DNA of 64,000 nucleotides from Actinomycetes bacterium. GTDB taxonomy: Bacteria > Actinomycetota > Acidimicrobiia > Acidimicrobiales > Acidimicrobiaceae. The notes beneath the pieces are model-generated. The model was not told the origin of the DNA, ran no database searches, and saw only the letters and a list, made by a program, of their open reading frames with translations. Both the position numbers and the translations under genes were made by a program. Location of the stretch: positions 54,641-118,640 of the forward strand of contig JAKARV010000003.1 of the NCBI GenBank assembly GCA_021819205.1. Direction: 5' to 3'. Numbering within the stretch: the first letter of the stretch is position 1; each line of letters begins with the position of its first letter. Shown here piece by piece: positions 44,954 through 54,250 of this stretch.

Positions 44954-46902
44954 TACTCGTCACCTCCTGAAACCACCGCAACGCGCTCCGCTGACGGGTC
45001 AAGGTCGGCTATCGGACCCGGGTTCTCGTAGCCGTAGTAGTACGGCGAACGCAGCACGACCGGAATCTTCTCGAAGTTATCCTTCGGCACCGGATATCCG
45101 ACCTGCCACTCCAAACCCTGCGACTCCCAGGGATTCGGCTCCGACGGTGTCCGGGTTACCGCAAGCGACCAAACCAGGTTGATCACGTATAGCAGAATCC
45201 CAAAACCGAGAACGTATGCCGACACCGTAACCCACTGATTCAAGTGCTGAAGCCGAACCGCGTACTCAAAGACGCGCCGCGGCTGGCCCAACAGCCCGAT
45301 CATGAACAACGGAAGGAAAGTCGAGTTGAAGGAGATGAAAATGATCCAGAAAGAGATCTTCCCCAGCTTGTCGTTCATCTTGACGCCAAACAGCAGCGGC
45401 ACGTAGTAGTACACCCCGGCAAATACCGCGAACATGAGCTGGCCCATGATCGTGAAGTGGAAGTGTGCCATGACGAAAAAGCTGCCGTGAACCAGAGCGT
45501 CTACCGGCACGTCCGAGTTGTAGACGCCGGTGACGCCACCCCACAGGAAGTTCCAGAAGACCGCGAGCAAGAAGAGCATCGGAACTTCGAGGCGGATCTT
45601 GCCCTTCCAGAGCGTACCCATGGCGACCAAGTAAAGGAAACCGGTCGGGATGGAGATCAGCTCGGTGGTAAGCATGAACAGCGGGCGCATGTCCGGATTC
45701 ATGCCCGACATGAACAGGTGGTGCTGCCACACGAAAAAGCTGAGCGTAGCGACACCGATCATGCCGGCAGCAGAGGTCTTGTAGGCAAAGATCGGCTTGC
45801 GGGCGAAGACCGGAAGCAACTCGGTAGTCAGCGCGAACCCGGGAAGGGCAAGGAGGTAGACCTCCGGATGTCCGAAGAACCAGAAGAGGTTCTCCCACAG
45901 GAACGAACTCCCACCGTGACCGGCATAGAGCATGGCCGTGCGGACGGCGCGATCGAGCCCCATCACGTAGAGCCCGTCGATCAGCACCGGCACCGAGAGC
46001 AGCATGGTGAACGCGGTAGTGATAAGACCCCACGCCAGAATCGGCATCCGCGACCAGCGCATGCCCGGAGCCCGATAGTTGATTATGGTCGCCGTCATGT
46101 TGATCGAGGCCAGAATCATCGAGAACGCCATCAGCATGAATGCGACGTCATAATCGCTCTGTCCAGGTCCCCCCTGAATCGACAGCGGCGCGTATCCGGT
46201 CCAGCCCGACTGAAAACCGCCCTGCCATAGAGCGGAGAGCAGGATCAGGAAGGAAGGCACCGTGAACCAGAAGGAGACGGCCTCCAAGCGAGGAAACGCC
46301 ATCTTCTTCGAGCCGATCATCAGAGGAATCAAGAAGTTTCCGAAAGGTCCCATGACAACCGATGTCATCATCATCATCATCATGGTTCCGTGCTCCCCGA
46401 CGATCTCGATGTAGGTCTCGGGAGCCCAGATGTGATAGGTAGGAGACAGAAGCTCGGTTCGGATTCCCAAAGCCAAAAGGCCGGCAACCAGGAAGTAGAG
46501 CAGCATTCCAAAGAGGTACTGGACCCCCACGACCTTGTGATCGGTGGAGTACGTCCAGTGCTCCCAGAAGGTCCGCTTCTCCGACTTCGCCGGCTCTAGC
46601 GGCTCGAGGCCCAACAGCTTCTGGATCGGGTAGTTCAAGGCACCAAGGCCGACAAACCAACCGACAATTCCAAAGAGAAGAGACAGGTAGGTGGCGACGT
46701 CGTTGTAGCCACTATTGATAGTTACGGTGTAGCCCGAAGCGATCGCATTGCCAAGCCAGTGCCCAAAGGCATAGCCGATAGCGCCTCCGATCAAGGCCGT
46801 GAAAAAGTTCCCGGTAAACCAAGGCTTGACGAACTTTAGACCATCAGCCCTGGAGCCGGACGGCGATTTAACACCAGAGACCGGTGTCATCTCAACTGCC
46901 AC
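44953..46902 (-). CDS. ctaD: cytochrome c oxidase subunit I (divergent, A-type)
   Basis: The haem-copper catalytic subunit. An N-terminal extension of about 120 residues carries two extra helices before the core (STDHKVVGVQYL). Ligands are intact: His171 (EHGT), CuB His345, His394 and His395 (WQHH), cross-link Tyr349 in GHPEVY, and His480/His482 (AHFHF). Glu347, the A-family Glu of HPEVY, is kept. By alignment to the Paracoccus enzyme, D-channel Asp124 is Lys200, Asn131 is Glu207, K-channel Lys354 is Leu423 and Mg-site Asp404 is Gly473. Six consecutive Met (174-179) follow His171. Confidence 0.93.
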   Translation of the reverse strand: MAVEMTPVSGVKSPSGSRADGLKFVKPWFTGNFFTALIGGAIGYAFGHWLGNAIASGYTVTINSGYNDVATYLSLLFGIVGWFVGLGALNYPIQKLLGLEPLEPAKSEKRTFWEHWTYSTDHKVVGVQYLFGMLLYFLVAGLLALGIRTELLSPTYHIWAPETYIEIVGEHGTMMMMMMTSVVMGPFGNFLIPLMIGSKKMAFPRLEAVSFWFTVPSFLILLSALWQGGFQSGWTGYAPLSIQGGPGQSDYDVAFMLMAFSMILASINMTATIINYRAPGMRWSRMPILAWGLITTAFTMLLSVPVLIDGLYVMGLDRAVRTAMLYAGHGGSSFLWENLFWFFGHPEVYLLALPGFALTTELLPVFARKPIFAYKTSAAGMIGVATLSFFVWQHHLFMSGMNPDMRPLFMLTTELISIPTGFLYLVAMGTLWKGKIRLEVPMLFLLAVFWNFLWGGVTGVYNSDVPVDALVHGSFFVMAHFHFTIMGQLMFAVFAGVYYYVPLLFGVKMNDKLGKISFWIIFISFNSTFLPLFMIGLLGQPRRVFEYAVRLQHLNQWVTVSAYVLGFGILLYVINLVWSLAVTRTPSEPNPWESQGLEWQVGYPVPKDNFEKIPVVLRSPYYYGYENPGPIADLDPSAERVAVVSGGDE

Positions 46903-46913
46903 GACTTATCCTC

Positions 46914-47831
46914 CTAGTAAGTTTGCGTAGACCCATTTGGGTCGTAGGACGGGTAGTAACCGCCGCCAGCACCGGAGTACGAAGGCGTATAGGTGAGCGA
47001 GAACGGCGGCAGCAGCTTGGTAACCCCAGCATTTTGCACCTGCATCTGGTGAGCCCAGTTGTAGAAGGCAGACCGGGTTACGACGTGACCGTAGTTGTAC
47101 ATCGCGCCGTGCCAGATTCCACAGAGCTCGTCGCAGCGGACCGTAAACCTGCCGACCTGCGAGGTGGTTGTGGTGTAGGCAACGTTGTTCACTCCCGGAT
47201 TGGCGTCTGCCTTGACACCAAGCTGATAGGCCCAGAAGTCATGAATGACGTCAAGCGAAGTGACATCAAACTTCACCGTGGTATTGGTCGGCAGATCGAG
47301 CGAAGTAGTCTCCATCCCGCCAAACTGCGGCCACCGATAAGTGAACCTCCACTGCTGGGCAATCACCTGGATGACCAGCGGTGACTTCGCGCTTGGCGTC
47401 CAAATCGGCGAAGGTCCACCACCAGTGCCAATGCCATTGTTGGCGATCAGCTCGAAGGTGCCGAAGCCCGCCAGAAACAGAACCATGACCGTCGAGGCCA
47501 CGTACCAGATACCCTGGATCTTCCGGTTCCCGGTGAGAACGATGCCATCACCCCGGTCCCCCGGCTTTGCCCTGAAGTTGACTAGAACGTAACCACCGTA
47601 GACCCAGACCATGAACAGGACCGGAACCACCATGGCGGTTAGGAACTTGAAGTCGAACTGTTGGGCCGCCGCAGTGGTAGTCATGGTTCCCGGAGGCATG
47701 TGAGGCCCCCAGACGAACCACACCAAGTAGTCGGTGATAACCGTAAGCACCAACCAGATAGCAAAAATTTGCCACCCGCGCCTGCGGTTGTCCGCCTTGC
47801 GTTCAGCAAGCTCCTGCTGCGAGATAGCCAT
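46914..47831 (-). CDS. ctaC: cytochrome c oxidase subunit II (CuA)
   Basis: Receives electrons from the donor and passes them to haem a. About three hydrophobic helices precede the cupredoxin domain. The CuA ligand set is complete: His197, then Cys233-x3-Cys237-x3-His241-x2-Met244 in RCDELCGIWHGAM. The aromatic patch reads QQWRFTYRWPQF. The C-terminal 60 residues are Tyr/Ser/Gly-rich with no cytochrome c domain. It overlaps the upstream cupredoxin gene by one base. Confidence 0.93.
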   Translation of the reverse strand: MAISQQELAERKADNRRRGWQIFAIWLVLTVITDYLVWFVWGPHMPPGTMTTTAAAQQFDFKFLTAMVVPVLFMVWVYGGYVLVNFRAKPGDRGDGIVLTGNRKIQGIWYVASTVMVLFLAGFGTFELIANNGIGTGGGPSPIWTPSAKSPLVIQVIAQQWRFTYRWPQFGGMETTSLDLPTNTTVKFDVTSLDVIHDFWAYQLGVKADANPGVNNVAYTTTTSQVGRFTVRCDELCGIWHGAMYNYGHVVTRSAFYNWAHQMQVQNAGVTKLLPPFSLTYTPSYSGAGGGYYPSYDPNGSTQTY

Positions 47832-48511
47832 TACGCAACCACCTTAAAGAAACCGGCCATGTAACCGGTGGCCGACATCGGACCACCATTTCCGTTCAGG
47901 TAGCCGACCCCACAGGGAATGAAGCACTGCCACCTATAGGTGTGAGTGGTCGCACCCGAATAGAAGGTGAACGTCTCGACGTTATGGGCTTCAGATGGAC
48001 CACAGGGACCCGTCTGACAAAAGTTGCTTGCCTGCCCGTTGACGCCCCAAACCGGAACGGCCAGATTGAGCCCGGGCGCCACAATCGTATGCGCGATACC
48101 GTTGCCGGTTGCCCCGTTGAGCACCGAAACACTCTTGCCATTCAGATTTACAACTCCACCGACGGTACCGGAAACCTTCCCCCAGTACTCGTTCCTAAGC
48201 GGACCGCCCGAATCGTATTCGAGCACGGTTACGTGGACATAGCTCCGCTCCGGTATTTGGACCAGAGTAGTCCTCACCCACTTGCCAGCTCCGTTCTTGA
48301 TGTACCAACCGACCCAGTTTGGATGCGGTCCAGTACCAACGGCCCCGTCTACCTGCATAGTCAAGTTGACGGTGTTTGGCTGTGTGGATGAGGCCACCGC
48401 AGAGACCGTGGGCGGGTACGTTCGCAAGTATCCAAAGATGCCAAATAGGATCAGACCTACTGCGGCAGCCGCGGACACAAGAACGATTCCCACTCTTGTT
48501 CCTTTGGACAA
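47831..48511 (-). CDS. membrane-anchored cupredoxin-like protein with a CuA-like Cys pair
   Basis: A 226-residue protein with one N-terminal membrane helix (about 8-28) and an exported domain. The C-terminus reads YRWQCFIPCGVGY then GGPM and GYM: Cys196-x3-Cys200 as in CuA, but the next CuA ligand position is Tyr204 instead of His. His141 (AHTI) or His176 (AHNV) could be the N-terminal ligand. It also has a second Cys pair, CQTGPC (165-170). Coupled to ctaC by a one-base overlap, it may be an extra copper electron-transfer subunit or donor. The family is not recognised. Confidence 0.6.
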   Translation of the reverse strand: MSKGTRVGIVLVSAAAAVGLILFGIFGYLRTYPPTVSAVASSTQPNTVNLTMQVDGAVGTGPHPNWVGWYIKNGAGKWVRTTLVQIPERSYVHVTVLEYDSGGPLRNEYWGKVSGTVGGVVNLNGKSVSVLNGATGNGIAHTIVAPGLNLAVPVWGVNGQASNFCQTGPCGPSEAHNVETFTFYSGATTHTYRWQCFIPCGVGYLNGNGGPMSATGYMAGFFKVVA

Positions 48512-48636
48512 CCCCTCAACCCCTTTCTTTCACAGTTTCAATCTTCCCCAACACACATCCCCCTCTTTGGGGCTGAGACGAGCCGCCCTCGAGCTACCCG
48601 CCTGGCTATCGGCGACCAAAGCCGCCGAAACCGAAG

Positions 48637-49251
48637 TCAAACGCGGGCGATTACGCCCAGCCAGTGATAGAGCTGAGATCGGGTTAGCTGCCCCTGAACT
48701 ACGGCTACCACTACCCCCTTGGCGTTCGCAAACACCGTCGTTGGCAAACCGAGCAGCAAAAACTTCCCCTGGAGGGACCCCTGATCGCTGACGACCGGGT
48801 AGCGCACCCCCTTGGCGGCGATGAACTTGAGCGCCTTGCTCGCGGTATCGTTCTCGTCAACTCCAAGAAATGAGACGCGACCCGCGTAGCTTTGCGCCGC
48901 ATCCGCAACCATGGGCGTCTCGCTCTGGCAGGGAGTGCACCAGGAGGCGAAAAAGTTCACCACCAGAGGCTTGCCGGAAAAGCGGGCCAAAGACAGCGTT
49001 CCCTGCGCCTTAACTCCGTTGTTGCTCAACTCGGGTAGCGAAAATGAAGGTATTGCCTTTCCTACCAGCGCCGACCTGGAAGCAGAGGTGGCAATCACGC
49101 CTGAAGTGGCGAGCGCCTTTCCCGATTGGCTCAAGGTCGCCGCGTATACGGCGTAAGCGACGACGAAAACCAGCGAAGCTACTATGGCCATCGCCCACAA
49201 CCGTCGCCGCCCGAACCTCCGCCGCCCCATGGCCGGTTCCGACGACGTCAC
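48637..49251 (-). CDS. membrane-anchored TlpA/ResA-like thiol-disulfide oxidoreductase
   Basis: A 204-residue protein from GTG 49251, which overlaps the ctaB stop as GTGA; the open frame extends into ctaB but that part is not homologous. A basic N-terminus (RRRFGRRR) precedes one membrane helix and then a thioredoxin-fold domain with the redox motif ASWCTPCQSE. It should act outside the membrane, for example keeping the CuA or haem-binding cysteines reduced. Placement between ctaB and the oxidase genes supports that role. Confidence 0.85.
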   Translation of the reverse strand: MTSSEPAMGRRRFGRRRLWAMAIVASLVFVVAYAVYAATLSQSGKALATSGVIATSASRSALVGKAIPSFSLPELSNNGVKAQGTLSLARFSGKPLVVNFFASWCTPCQSETPMVADAAQSYAGRVSFLGVDENDTASKALKFIAAKGVRYPVVSDQGSLQGKFLLLGLPTTVFANAKGVVVAVVQGQLTRSQLYHWLGVIARV

Positions 49252-50153
49252 CGCCACTTCACCACCACGTCTACGGCCATGCCGATAAACAGAAGAGAAA
49301 GATAGGTTATCGAGTAGGAAAATACCCGCATCGCCGCCTTCGGCGTCTGTAGCCGGTAGAGCGCGACCGCATAGCTGATGAACCCGAAGTTCAACGCCAG
49401 CGAGGTCAACTCGTACACCGTTCCAAGATGCGCCACGGGCCCAAGAAGCTCGGTGACCGCCGCGAGTACCACCGTGTACACCAAAATCTCGCCGGCGGAC
49501 CGCTTTCGAGACGCCACAGAGGGCAGCATTGGCACTCCAGCCGCGCTGTAGTCGTCGGAGTAGCGAAACGCAAGACCCCAAAAGTGCGGAGGGGTCCAGA
49601 TGAAGATGACCGCAAACATCAACCAAGCCGCCAGCGATAGCGAGTCGGTGACCGCGGCCCAGCCAACCAAAACCGGAACTGCGCCCGCAGCTCCTCCGAT
49701 GACGATGTTCTGCGAGGTCGACCTCTTCAACCACATGGTGTAGATGAAGACGTAGAAAAGCGCAGCAGAGAGGGCAAGCAAGGCCGAGAGGAGGTTGTCA
49801 CCCACCGTCAGCATTGCAAACGCCACCACCTCGAGCACGATTGCAAAAGCCATCGCTCCGCCCGGAGAGACCTCGCCGGTCACGAGGGGGCGATTCTTGG
49901 TCCGCCGCATCACCGAGTCGATATCGCGGTCATACCACATGTTCACCGCGTTGGCCCCACCGGCCGCGAGAGTACCCCCGACCACGGTTATCAGCATGGC
50001 GGAGAGGGATGGTATCCCCCGCTTCGCGACCACCATCGCCGGAACGGTCGTGATCAGGAGCAGTTCGATAATACGCGGCTTGGTCAGGGCAACGTAGCCT
50101 TTGACTAACCTAAGCCAATCCTGCTCGCCTTCGCTGCGGGCCAGAGTCCTCAT
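49248..50153 (-). CDS. ctaB: protoheme IX farnesyltransferase (haem O synthase)
   Basis: Converts haem B to haem O, on the way to haem A for the aa3 oxidase. A UbiA-superfamily membrane enzyme of about nine helices. Polyprenyl-diphosphate motif NAVNMWYDRDID with the following RTKNRPL is complete, and the second acidic loop lies near YSDDYSAAG. The 301-residue length is normal. Confidence 0.95.
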   Translation of the reverse strand: MRTLARSEGEQDWLRLVKGYVALTKPRIIELLLITTVPAMVVAKRGIPSLSAMLITVVGGTLAAGGANAVNMWYDRDIDSVMRRTKNRPLVTGEVSPGGAMAFAIVLEVVAFAMLTVGDNLLSALLALSAALFYVFIYTMWLKRSTSQNIVIGGAAGAVPVLVGWAAVTDSLSLAAWLMFAVIFIWTPPHFWGLAFRYSDDYSAAGVPMLPSVASRKRSAGEILVYTVVLAAVTELLGPVAHLGTVYELTSLALNFGFISYAVALYRLQTPKAAMRVFSYSITYLSLLFIGMAVDVVVKWR

Positions 50154-50173
50154 CGTTCAACCACCATCTCTTC

Positions 50174-50204
50174 GGCACATCGGAACACCAACCTGGCACA
50201 TCGG
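50174..50204. promoter_or_regulatory. 10-bp direct repeats between ctaB and the M24 peptidase gene
   Basis: GGCACATCGG occurs at 50174-50183 and again at 50195-50204, a 21-bp period (two helical turns), inside a 94-bp divergent spacer. Spacing on one DNA face suggests a tandem activator or repressor site controlling ctaB, the peptidase, or both. The regulator is unknown. Confidence 0.4.
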
Positions 50205-50247
50205 TAACATGTTCCTAAGTGGTTAACTCTAACACAGCGGAGCGGCA

Positions 50248-51420
50248 GTGCCTTACGAAAATCGTGAATCTTTGCATACCAATGTCTGGTCGTCCGAACA
50301 ACCTTTTGTCGATTTCCAGGGTGTAAAGTCCCCTGTACCTGGGCAAAAACGGCTGTTATCGGCGGTCGATGCCACAAGGGAATTTGCCATATCTTCCCTG
50401 TTCATAACCGATATTACTTCCGTTAGATACCTGACGGGCTTCACCGGATCCGCGGCGACGCTGGCGATTGCCGCCACATCGCAACCGTCCGCGTTTCTGT
50501 GTACAGATGGGCGCTACGCAGAGCAAGCAAAAGCTGAGCTCGCAGCCTTTGGGATCGGCATTTGTGAGGTAGTTACCACGGATCCTCTCGCTCCAGACGG
50601 CCTGCTCAGAAAGCTCGGCGGGCCGACGGGCGTAGACGGCTCCCGAATTTCGTACGCGCTGGCTACCCGCCTTGCGGATCTCGGCCTCGGGCCGGTGAAC
50701 ATCGGCGACCGGCTGGTCCAGCTTCGGGAGGTCAAGGATCCCAGGGAGGTAGCGCTGATAACCGCGGCGTCCCAGATCGCGGCTGCCGCTATCGACGCCA
50801 CCATCCAGGAGGCGACCGCAGCGACCACCGAACTCGAATTTGTTGGCCTCTTCGAGTACCACTTGCGCAGGCTGGGGTCCGATGGCCCCGCATTTCCAAC
50901 CATCGTCGCGGCCAAAGAGCGAAGTTCGCTGCCTCACGCAGCACCAACCTCGACTCCGATAGGATCAAGCGGACCGCTACTCGTCGACTTTGGCGCCTCG
51001 GTATCCGGATACCACTCCGACTGCAGCCGAACTCTACTGATCGGCGACCCGCCTCCGGACTTCCTGACGCTCGAGACCGCCGTCCGCAAGGCCCAGGAGG
51101 CCGGCGTTGCGGCCATCAAACCCGGCTCATTGGTCAATGAGGTCGAGTTGGAGGCGAGGCGAGTGCTGAGGGAGTGCGGTGTTGAGCACCTTCTCCCCCA
51201 CGGCGTTGGCCACGGGGTGGGGTTGGAGATCCACGAAGAGCCCTTTACGGCGCGGCGCACACCACGGGTGTTTGTCGAGGGGATGACGATTACCGTCGAG
51301 CCCGGTGTCTACATTCCCCGCCGATTTGGACTCCGCATAGAGGACCTTTTCGTGGTCACCCCGTCGGGAGCAGAACCGCTTACCAACTTTGGAGAGCCGT
51401 TGAGGCGGCTAAGCTTGTAG
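50248..51420 (+). CDS. M24 metallopeptidase, Xaa-Pro aminopeptidase/dipeptidase type
   Basis: A cytosolic pita-bread peptidase removing residues next to proline. The N-terminal creatinase-like domain covers about 40-170 and the catalytic domain about 175-390. Metal ligands are complete: two Asp in DFGASVSGYHSDCSRT, His in HGVGHGVGLEIHE, Glu in VEPGVY and Glu in RIEDLF. The GTG start has GGAG about 6 nt upstream. It precedes efp, as in many actinobacteria. Confidence 0.9.
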   Translation: MPYENRESLHTNVWSSEQPFVDFQGVKSPVPGQKRLLSAVDATREFAISSLFITDITSVRYLTGFTGSAATLAIAATSQPSAFLCTDGRYAEQAKAELAAFGIGICEVVTTDPLAPDGLLRKLGGPTGVDGSRISYALATRLADLGLGPVNIGDRLVQLREVKDPREVALITAASQIAAAAIDATIQEATAATTELEFVGLFEYHLRRLGSDGPAFPTIVAAKERSSLPHAAPTSTPIGSSGPLLVDFGASVSGYHSDCSRTLLIGDPPPDFLTLETAVRKAQEAGVAAIKPGSLVNEVELEARRVLRECGVEHLLPHGVGHGVGLEIHEEPFTARRTPRVFVEGMTITVEPGVYIPRRFGLRIEDLFVVTPSGAEPLTNFGEPLRRLSL

Positions 51421-51451
51421 AGCCGCAGGCGGAGAAGGAGGCTGAGAGAGC

Positions 51452-52018
51452 GTGTCGGTTACGACTTCAACCAACGACCTCAAGAACGGGATGACCCTGG
51501 AGTCCGGAGAAGGGCTGTATACGGTCGTTGAGTTCCAACACGTAAAGCCGGGAAAGGGAGGAGCCTTCGTCCGCACCAAGCTCAAAAACCTCCGGACCGG
51601 CGCGGTAATCGACCGGACTTACCGAGCCGATGAAAAGGTCGAACAGGCCATCATCGATAAGCGGGAGATGCAGTTCCTCTACCGCGACGGCACCGATTTC
51701 GTCTTCATGGACAACCAAAGCTACGACCAGATGGTGGTCCCGGAGACCGCCCTTGGTTCTGCCAAAGACTTTCTGGTAGAGAACGCCACCGCCGCCATCT
51801 CTGTATACGAGGGCCTTGTCGTAGCCGTTGAGCTTCCAGCGGCGGTGGAGCTCGACGTGACCGAGACCGAGCCCGGCCTGCAAGGGGACCGCGTCTCCGG
51901 GGCTCGGAAGCCGGCAACCCTGGAGACTGGATTGGTAGTCCAGGTTCCGCTCTTCGTCAACACCGGTGACAGAATCAAGGTTGACACCAGGAGCGGCGAC
52001 TACCTCACTCGTGCCTAA
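51452..52018 (+). CDS. efp: elongation factor P
   Basis: Relieves ribosome stalling at consecutive prolines. A 188-residue three-domain protein. The tip loop is VKPGKGGAF, with the Lys that many bacteria modify; no modifying enzyme (EpmA, EarP) is visible here. GTG start behind AAGGAGG. The end overlaps the nusB start. Confidence 0.95.
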   Translation: MSVTTSTNDLKNGMTLESGEGLYTVVEFQHVKPGKGGAFVRTKLKNLRTGAVIDRTYRADEKVEQAIIDKREMQFLYRDGTDFVFMDNQSYDQMVVPETALGSAKDFLVENATAAISVYEGLVVAVELPAAVELDVTETEPGLQGDRVSGARKPATLETGLVVQVPLFVNTGDRIKVDTRSGDYLTRA

Positions 52019-52427
52019 GCGTTCCAAGGGTGAAGCCGTCCAGCAGGCGCGAACCCTCCGCGAGGCGGTTTTGGAAGCGCTCTACGAGGCGGAGTTGAAG
52101 GGCGAAAGAAACCCTGGGCAAGCACGTCAAAGACCAGTTTTTGTCAGCGAACGCATCGCGGGAGTGCTCGCCGGCAAGGCAGAGATCGACTCGATACTGG
52201 CAAATCACCTTATCGGTTGGGAGGTTGACCGCGTCACCGCCGTCGACCTTTCGATCTTGCGCCTTGGGATATGGGAACTCGCTTCCAAGCCTGACGTCCC
52301 AACCAAAGTGATTCTGGCCGAAGCGACCCGTCTTGCCGACAGGTACTCGACCGGGGAGTCCGCGAAGTTCGTGAACGGCGTACTCTCCGCCGCGGCGGCA
52401 AAGCTTCGACCTTCAGAGAGGACTTGA
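52011..52427 (+). CDS. nusB: transcription antitermination factor NusB
   Basis: Binds boxA RNA with S10 in rRNA antitermination. GTG 52011, overlapping the efp end, gives 138 residues and the family start. The helical family pattern [13 protein letters not shown] and [12 protein letters not shown], ending with [22 protein letters not shown], is clear. It is cotranscribed with efp. Confidence 0.94.
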   Translation: MPKRSKGEAVQQARTLREAVLEALYEAELKGERNPGQARQRPVFVSERIAGVLAGKAEIDSILANHLIGWEVDRVTAVDLSILRLGIWELASKPDVPTKVILAEATRLADRYSTGESAKFVNGVLSAAAAKLRPSERT

Positions 52428-52435
52428 CCTGCCGG

Positions 52436-53095
52436 CTAGCCAACCGCCGAACTCAGAAACCCGGGCATTGACTTCGTGGCATTGAGGTTGATCCTCTCGC
52501 TGGGAATCTGCAGCTCCTCTGAAACCTTGGCAAGCTGGCCGTTCGCTTGACGCAAAAGAGACTGCATGGTGGCCAGCCGCGACCTGATGTCACTAAGCGC
52601 CGCGGTGTTCTCAGGATGCTTCAAGAGCACCTGGCTGTCGGCCAGGATCGCCGCCGCGTTCGGAAATGCCCAGCCGTAGGCCTCCTTCACCACCGGGGTC
52701 AAGTTGTAGGAGTTCAGCGAGTTTGGCGGAGCAAGCGTAATCAAATTATACAGGTCGGAGTTGACCGCAATCGTGCAGTACGACTCGTCCTGCTGGACGA
52801 TGGTCTCGGCAATGTTCATGTCCTTGGTATCCCCGGAGTGGATCTTGGCGAGAGCGTCGTAGCCATCCGCCAGCGCTACCGCACACCCGCCAACGTCCTG
52901 CTGCATGCTGACAACAAAGGACTTGAAGTCGGCCTGCTTCTGGGAGAGGGTCACGCGATTAGGAAAGACCAGCAGCACCTCTACGATCACGAAGGCGGCT
53001 ACCAGGACACCAATTACGACCAAACGCCTTCTCATGTGGCTCTTGGACTTGACCTGCAGCGTTACGTCTGCCCGGTTGATCGGTCGCGGTGACAC
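52436..53095 (-). CDS. hypothetical single-span membrane protein
   Basis: Not recognised. From GTG 53095 (AAGGAG 4 nt upstream) the product has 219 residues: a short cytoplasmic N-terminus with basic KSHMRRR, one helix (about 24-42, VVIGVLVAAFVIVEVLLVF), and an exported domain of mainly helices. Two Cys (GGCAVAL and SYCTIAV) may form a disulfide. It is convergent with nusB, 8 nt away. The C-terminal half could be a coiled-coil surface domain. Confidence 0.65.
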   Translation of the reverse strand: MSPRPINRADVTLQVKSKSHMRRRLVVIGVLVAAFVIVEVLLVFPNRVTLSQKQADFKSFVVSMQQDVGGCAVALADGYDALAKIHSGDTKDMNIAETIVQQDESYCTIAVNSDLYNLITLAPPNSLNSYNLTPVVKEAYGWAFPNAAAILADSQVLLKHPENTAALSDIRSRLATMQSLLRQANGQLAKVSEELQIPSERINLNATKSMPGFLSSAVG

Positions 53096-53242
53096 CGTTC
53101 TCCTTCTATAAGTGTCGAATTGAGTAAAGCCAGCGTAGCGGGAGCCACAATCTCCAGCCACCGAAGGGCGGTTCAACCGTCTGGCGATCCTTCAGCCGCC
53201 AAACGGAGACCGCGCCGATAAAGCGCCACCTCCAACCGATTT

Positions 53243-54250
53243 TTACCAAGGACCGTGGAAATTGGCGTTGGCGGAGCGCAGCGCATCTACGTACTCGGCA
53301 CGCTCCGCGGCCGTCCCATCCTCACCCTCGGGACGCGCCAGCAGGCCGCGAAAGTCTGCAAGTGACTGGAAACCCTTCCGCTCCATCCATGCGATCATCG
53401 AGTCAAGAATCACCCGGGCGTGAGCTGGGCCGTGGCGGAGCAGTGCAGAGGCGCTCATCACCGCGTCTGCTCCGGCAAGAAGGTACTTCACGACGTCTTC
53501 CGCCTGGTCGACTCCGGTTGCGCCAGCCAACGAAGCCCCTATCTTCCCGTGAAGATGCGAGATCCAGGTCCGAGAGAGCCGCGACTCGTACGGATTGGAA
53601 AGCCCGATCCCGGGTACGATCCGGATCCGTTCGGGATCGATATCCGGGTGGACGAAGCGCGCGAAAAGCACAAGGGCATCCGCACCCGCCGCATCCAATC
53701 GGACCGCAATCTCGCCCATCGAGCTGAAGAAGGGGTTCAACTTGACCGCTACCGGCACGTGCACCGCCGACTTGACCATCTGGAGCAGCTCCACGTGGAC
53801 CGCTTCAACAGATCGGCCGTCAATCTCGACAGAAGCCGGAAGCATGTAGGTGTTCAGCTCGATTGCCGCCGCGCCAGCGCTCTCGATCTCCTGGGCATGC
53901 GCTATCCACGCCCCCGGCGCCGAAGCATTCAAACTCCCGATCACCGGTACCCGGGACAGCTTCACCGCCCGCTCCAGTAGGCCGAGATAACGCTTGGAGG
54001 CTCGTTGCGGAGTAGTCTCCGGAAAGTAAGAGAGCGACTCCGCATAGCTCTCCGTTCCCGCTTCGAGCAGCCGCGCACGCCGGTCTGCCTCTCCGGTGAT
54101 CTCCTCTTCGAACAGCGAGTGCATCACGATTGCCCCAACGCCGCTGGCCGCAAGCTTGCGCACTCCATCCAGGGTGTAACTCAAAGACGAGGCGGAAGCG
54201 ACCAAGGGGTTCTCGAGCTTCAGGCCCATGTAGCGCGTCTCAAGATTCAT
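53243..54250 (-). CDS. dihydroorotate dehydrogenase-like protein paired with PFOR
   Basis: A flavin TIM-barrel protein of 335 residues from ATG 54250, which overlaps the nifJ stop (ATGA); the longer frame to 54322 is inside nifJ. It belongs to the DHOD/PreA fold (MGLKLENPLVASAS, then AVKLNPFFS), but the catalytic-base position seen in true PyrD (EINVSCPN) reads ELNTYMLPA, so dihydroorotate oxidation is unlikely. Together with nifJ and the GltD-like gene it may form a ferredoxin/NAD(P)H electron-transfer set; its substrate is unknown. Confidence 0.78.
   Translation of the reverse strand: MNLETRYMGLKLENPLVASASSLSYTLDGVRKLAASGVGAIVMHSLFEEEITGEADRRARLLEAGTESYAESLSYFPETTPQRASKRYLGLLERAVKLSRVPVIGSLNASAPGAWIAHAQEIESAGAAAIELNTYMLPASVEIDGRSVEAVHVELLQMVKSAVHVPVAVKLNPFFSSMGEIAVRLDAAGADALVLFARFVHPDIDPERIRIVPGIGLSNPYESRLSRTWISHLHGKIGASLAGATGVDQAEDVVKYLLAGADAVMSASALLRHGPAHARVILDSMIAWMERKGFQSLADFRGLLARPEGEDGTAAERAEYVDALRSANANFHGPW

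Noticed and set aside
46366..46383. (CAT)6 as a microsatellite or phase-variable tract
   Set aside because: It is in frame inside ctaD and changes of whole triplets would not switch the gene off; treated as a protein feature.
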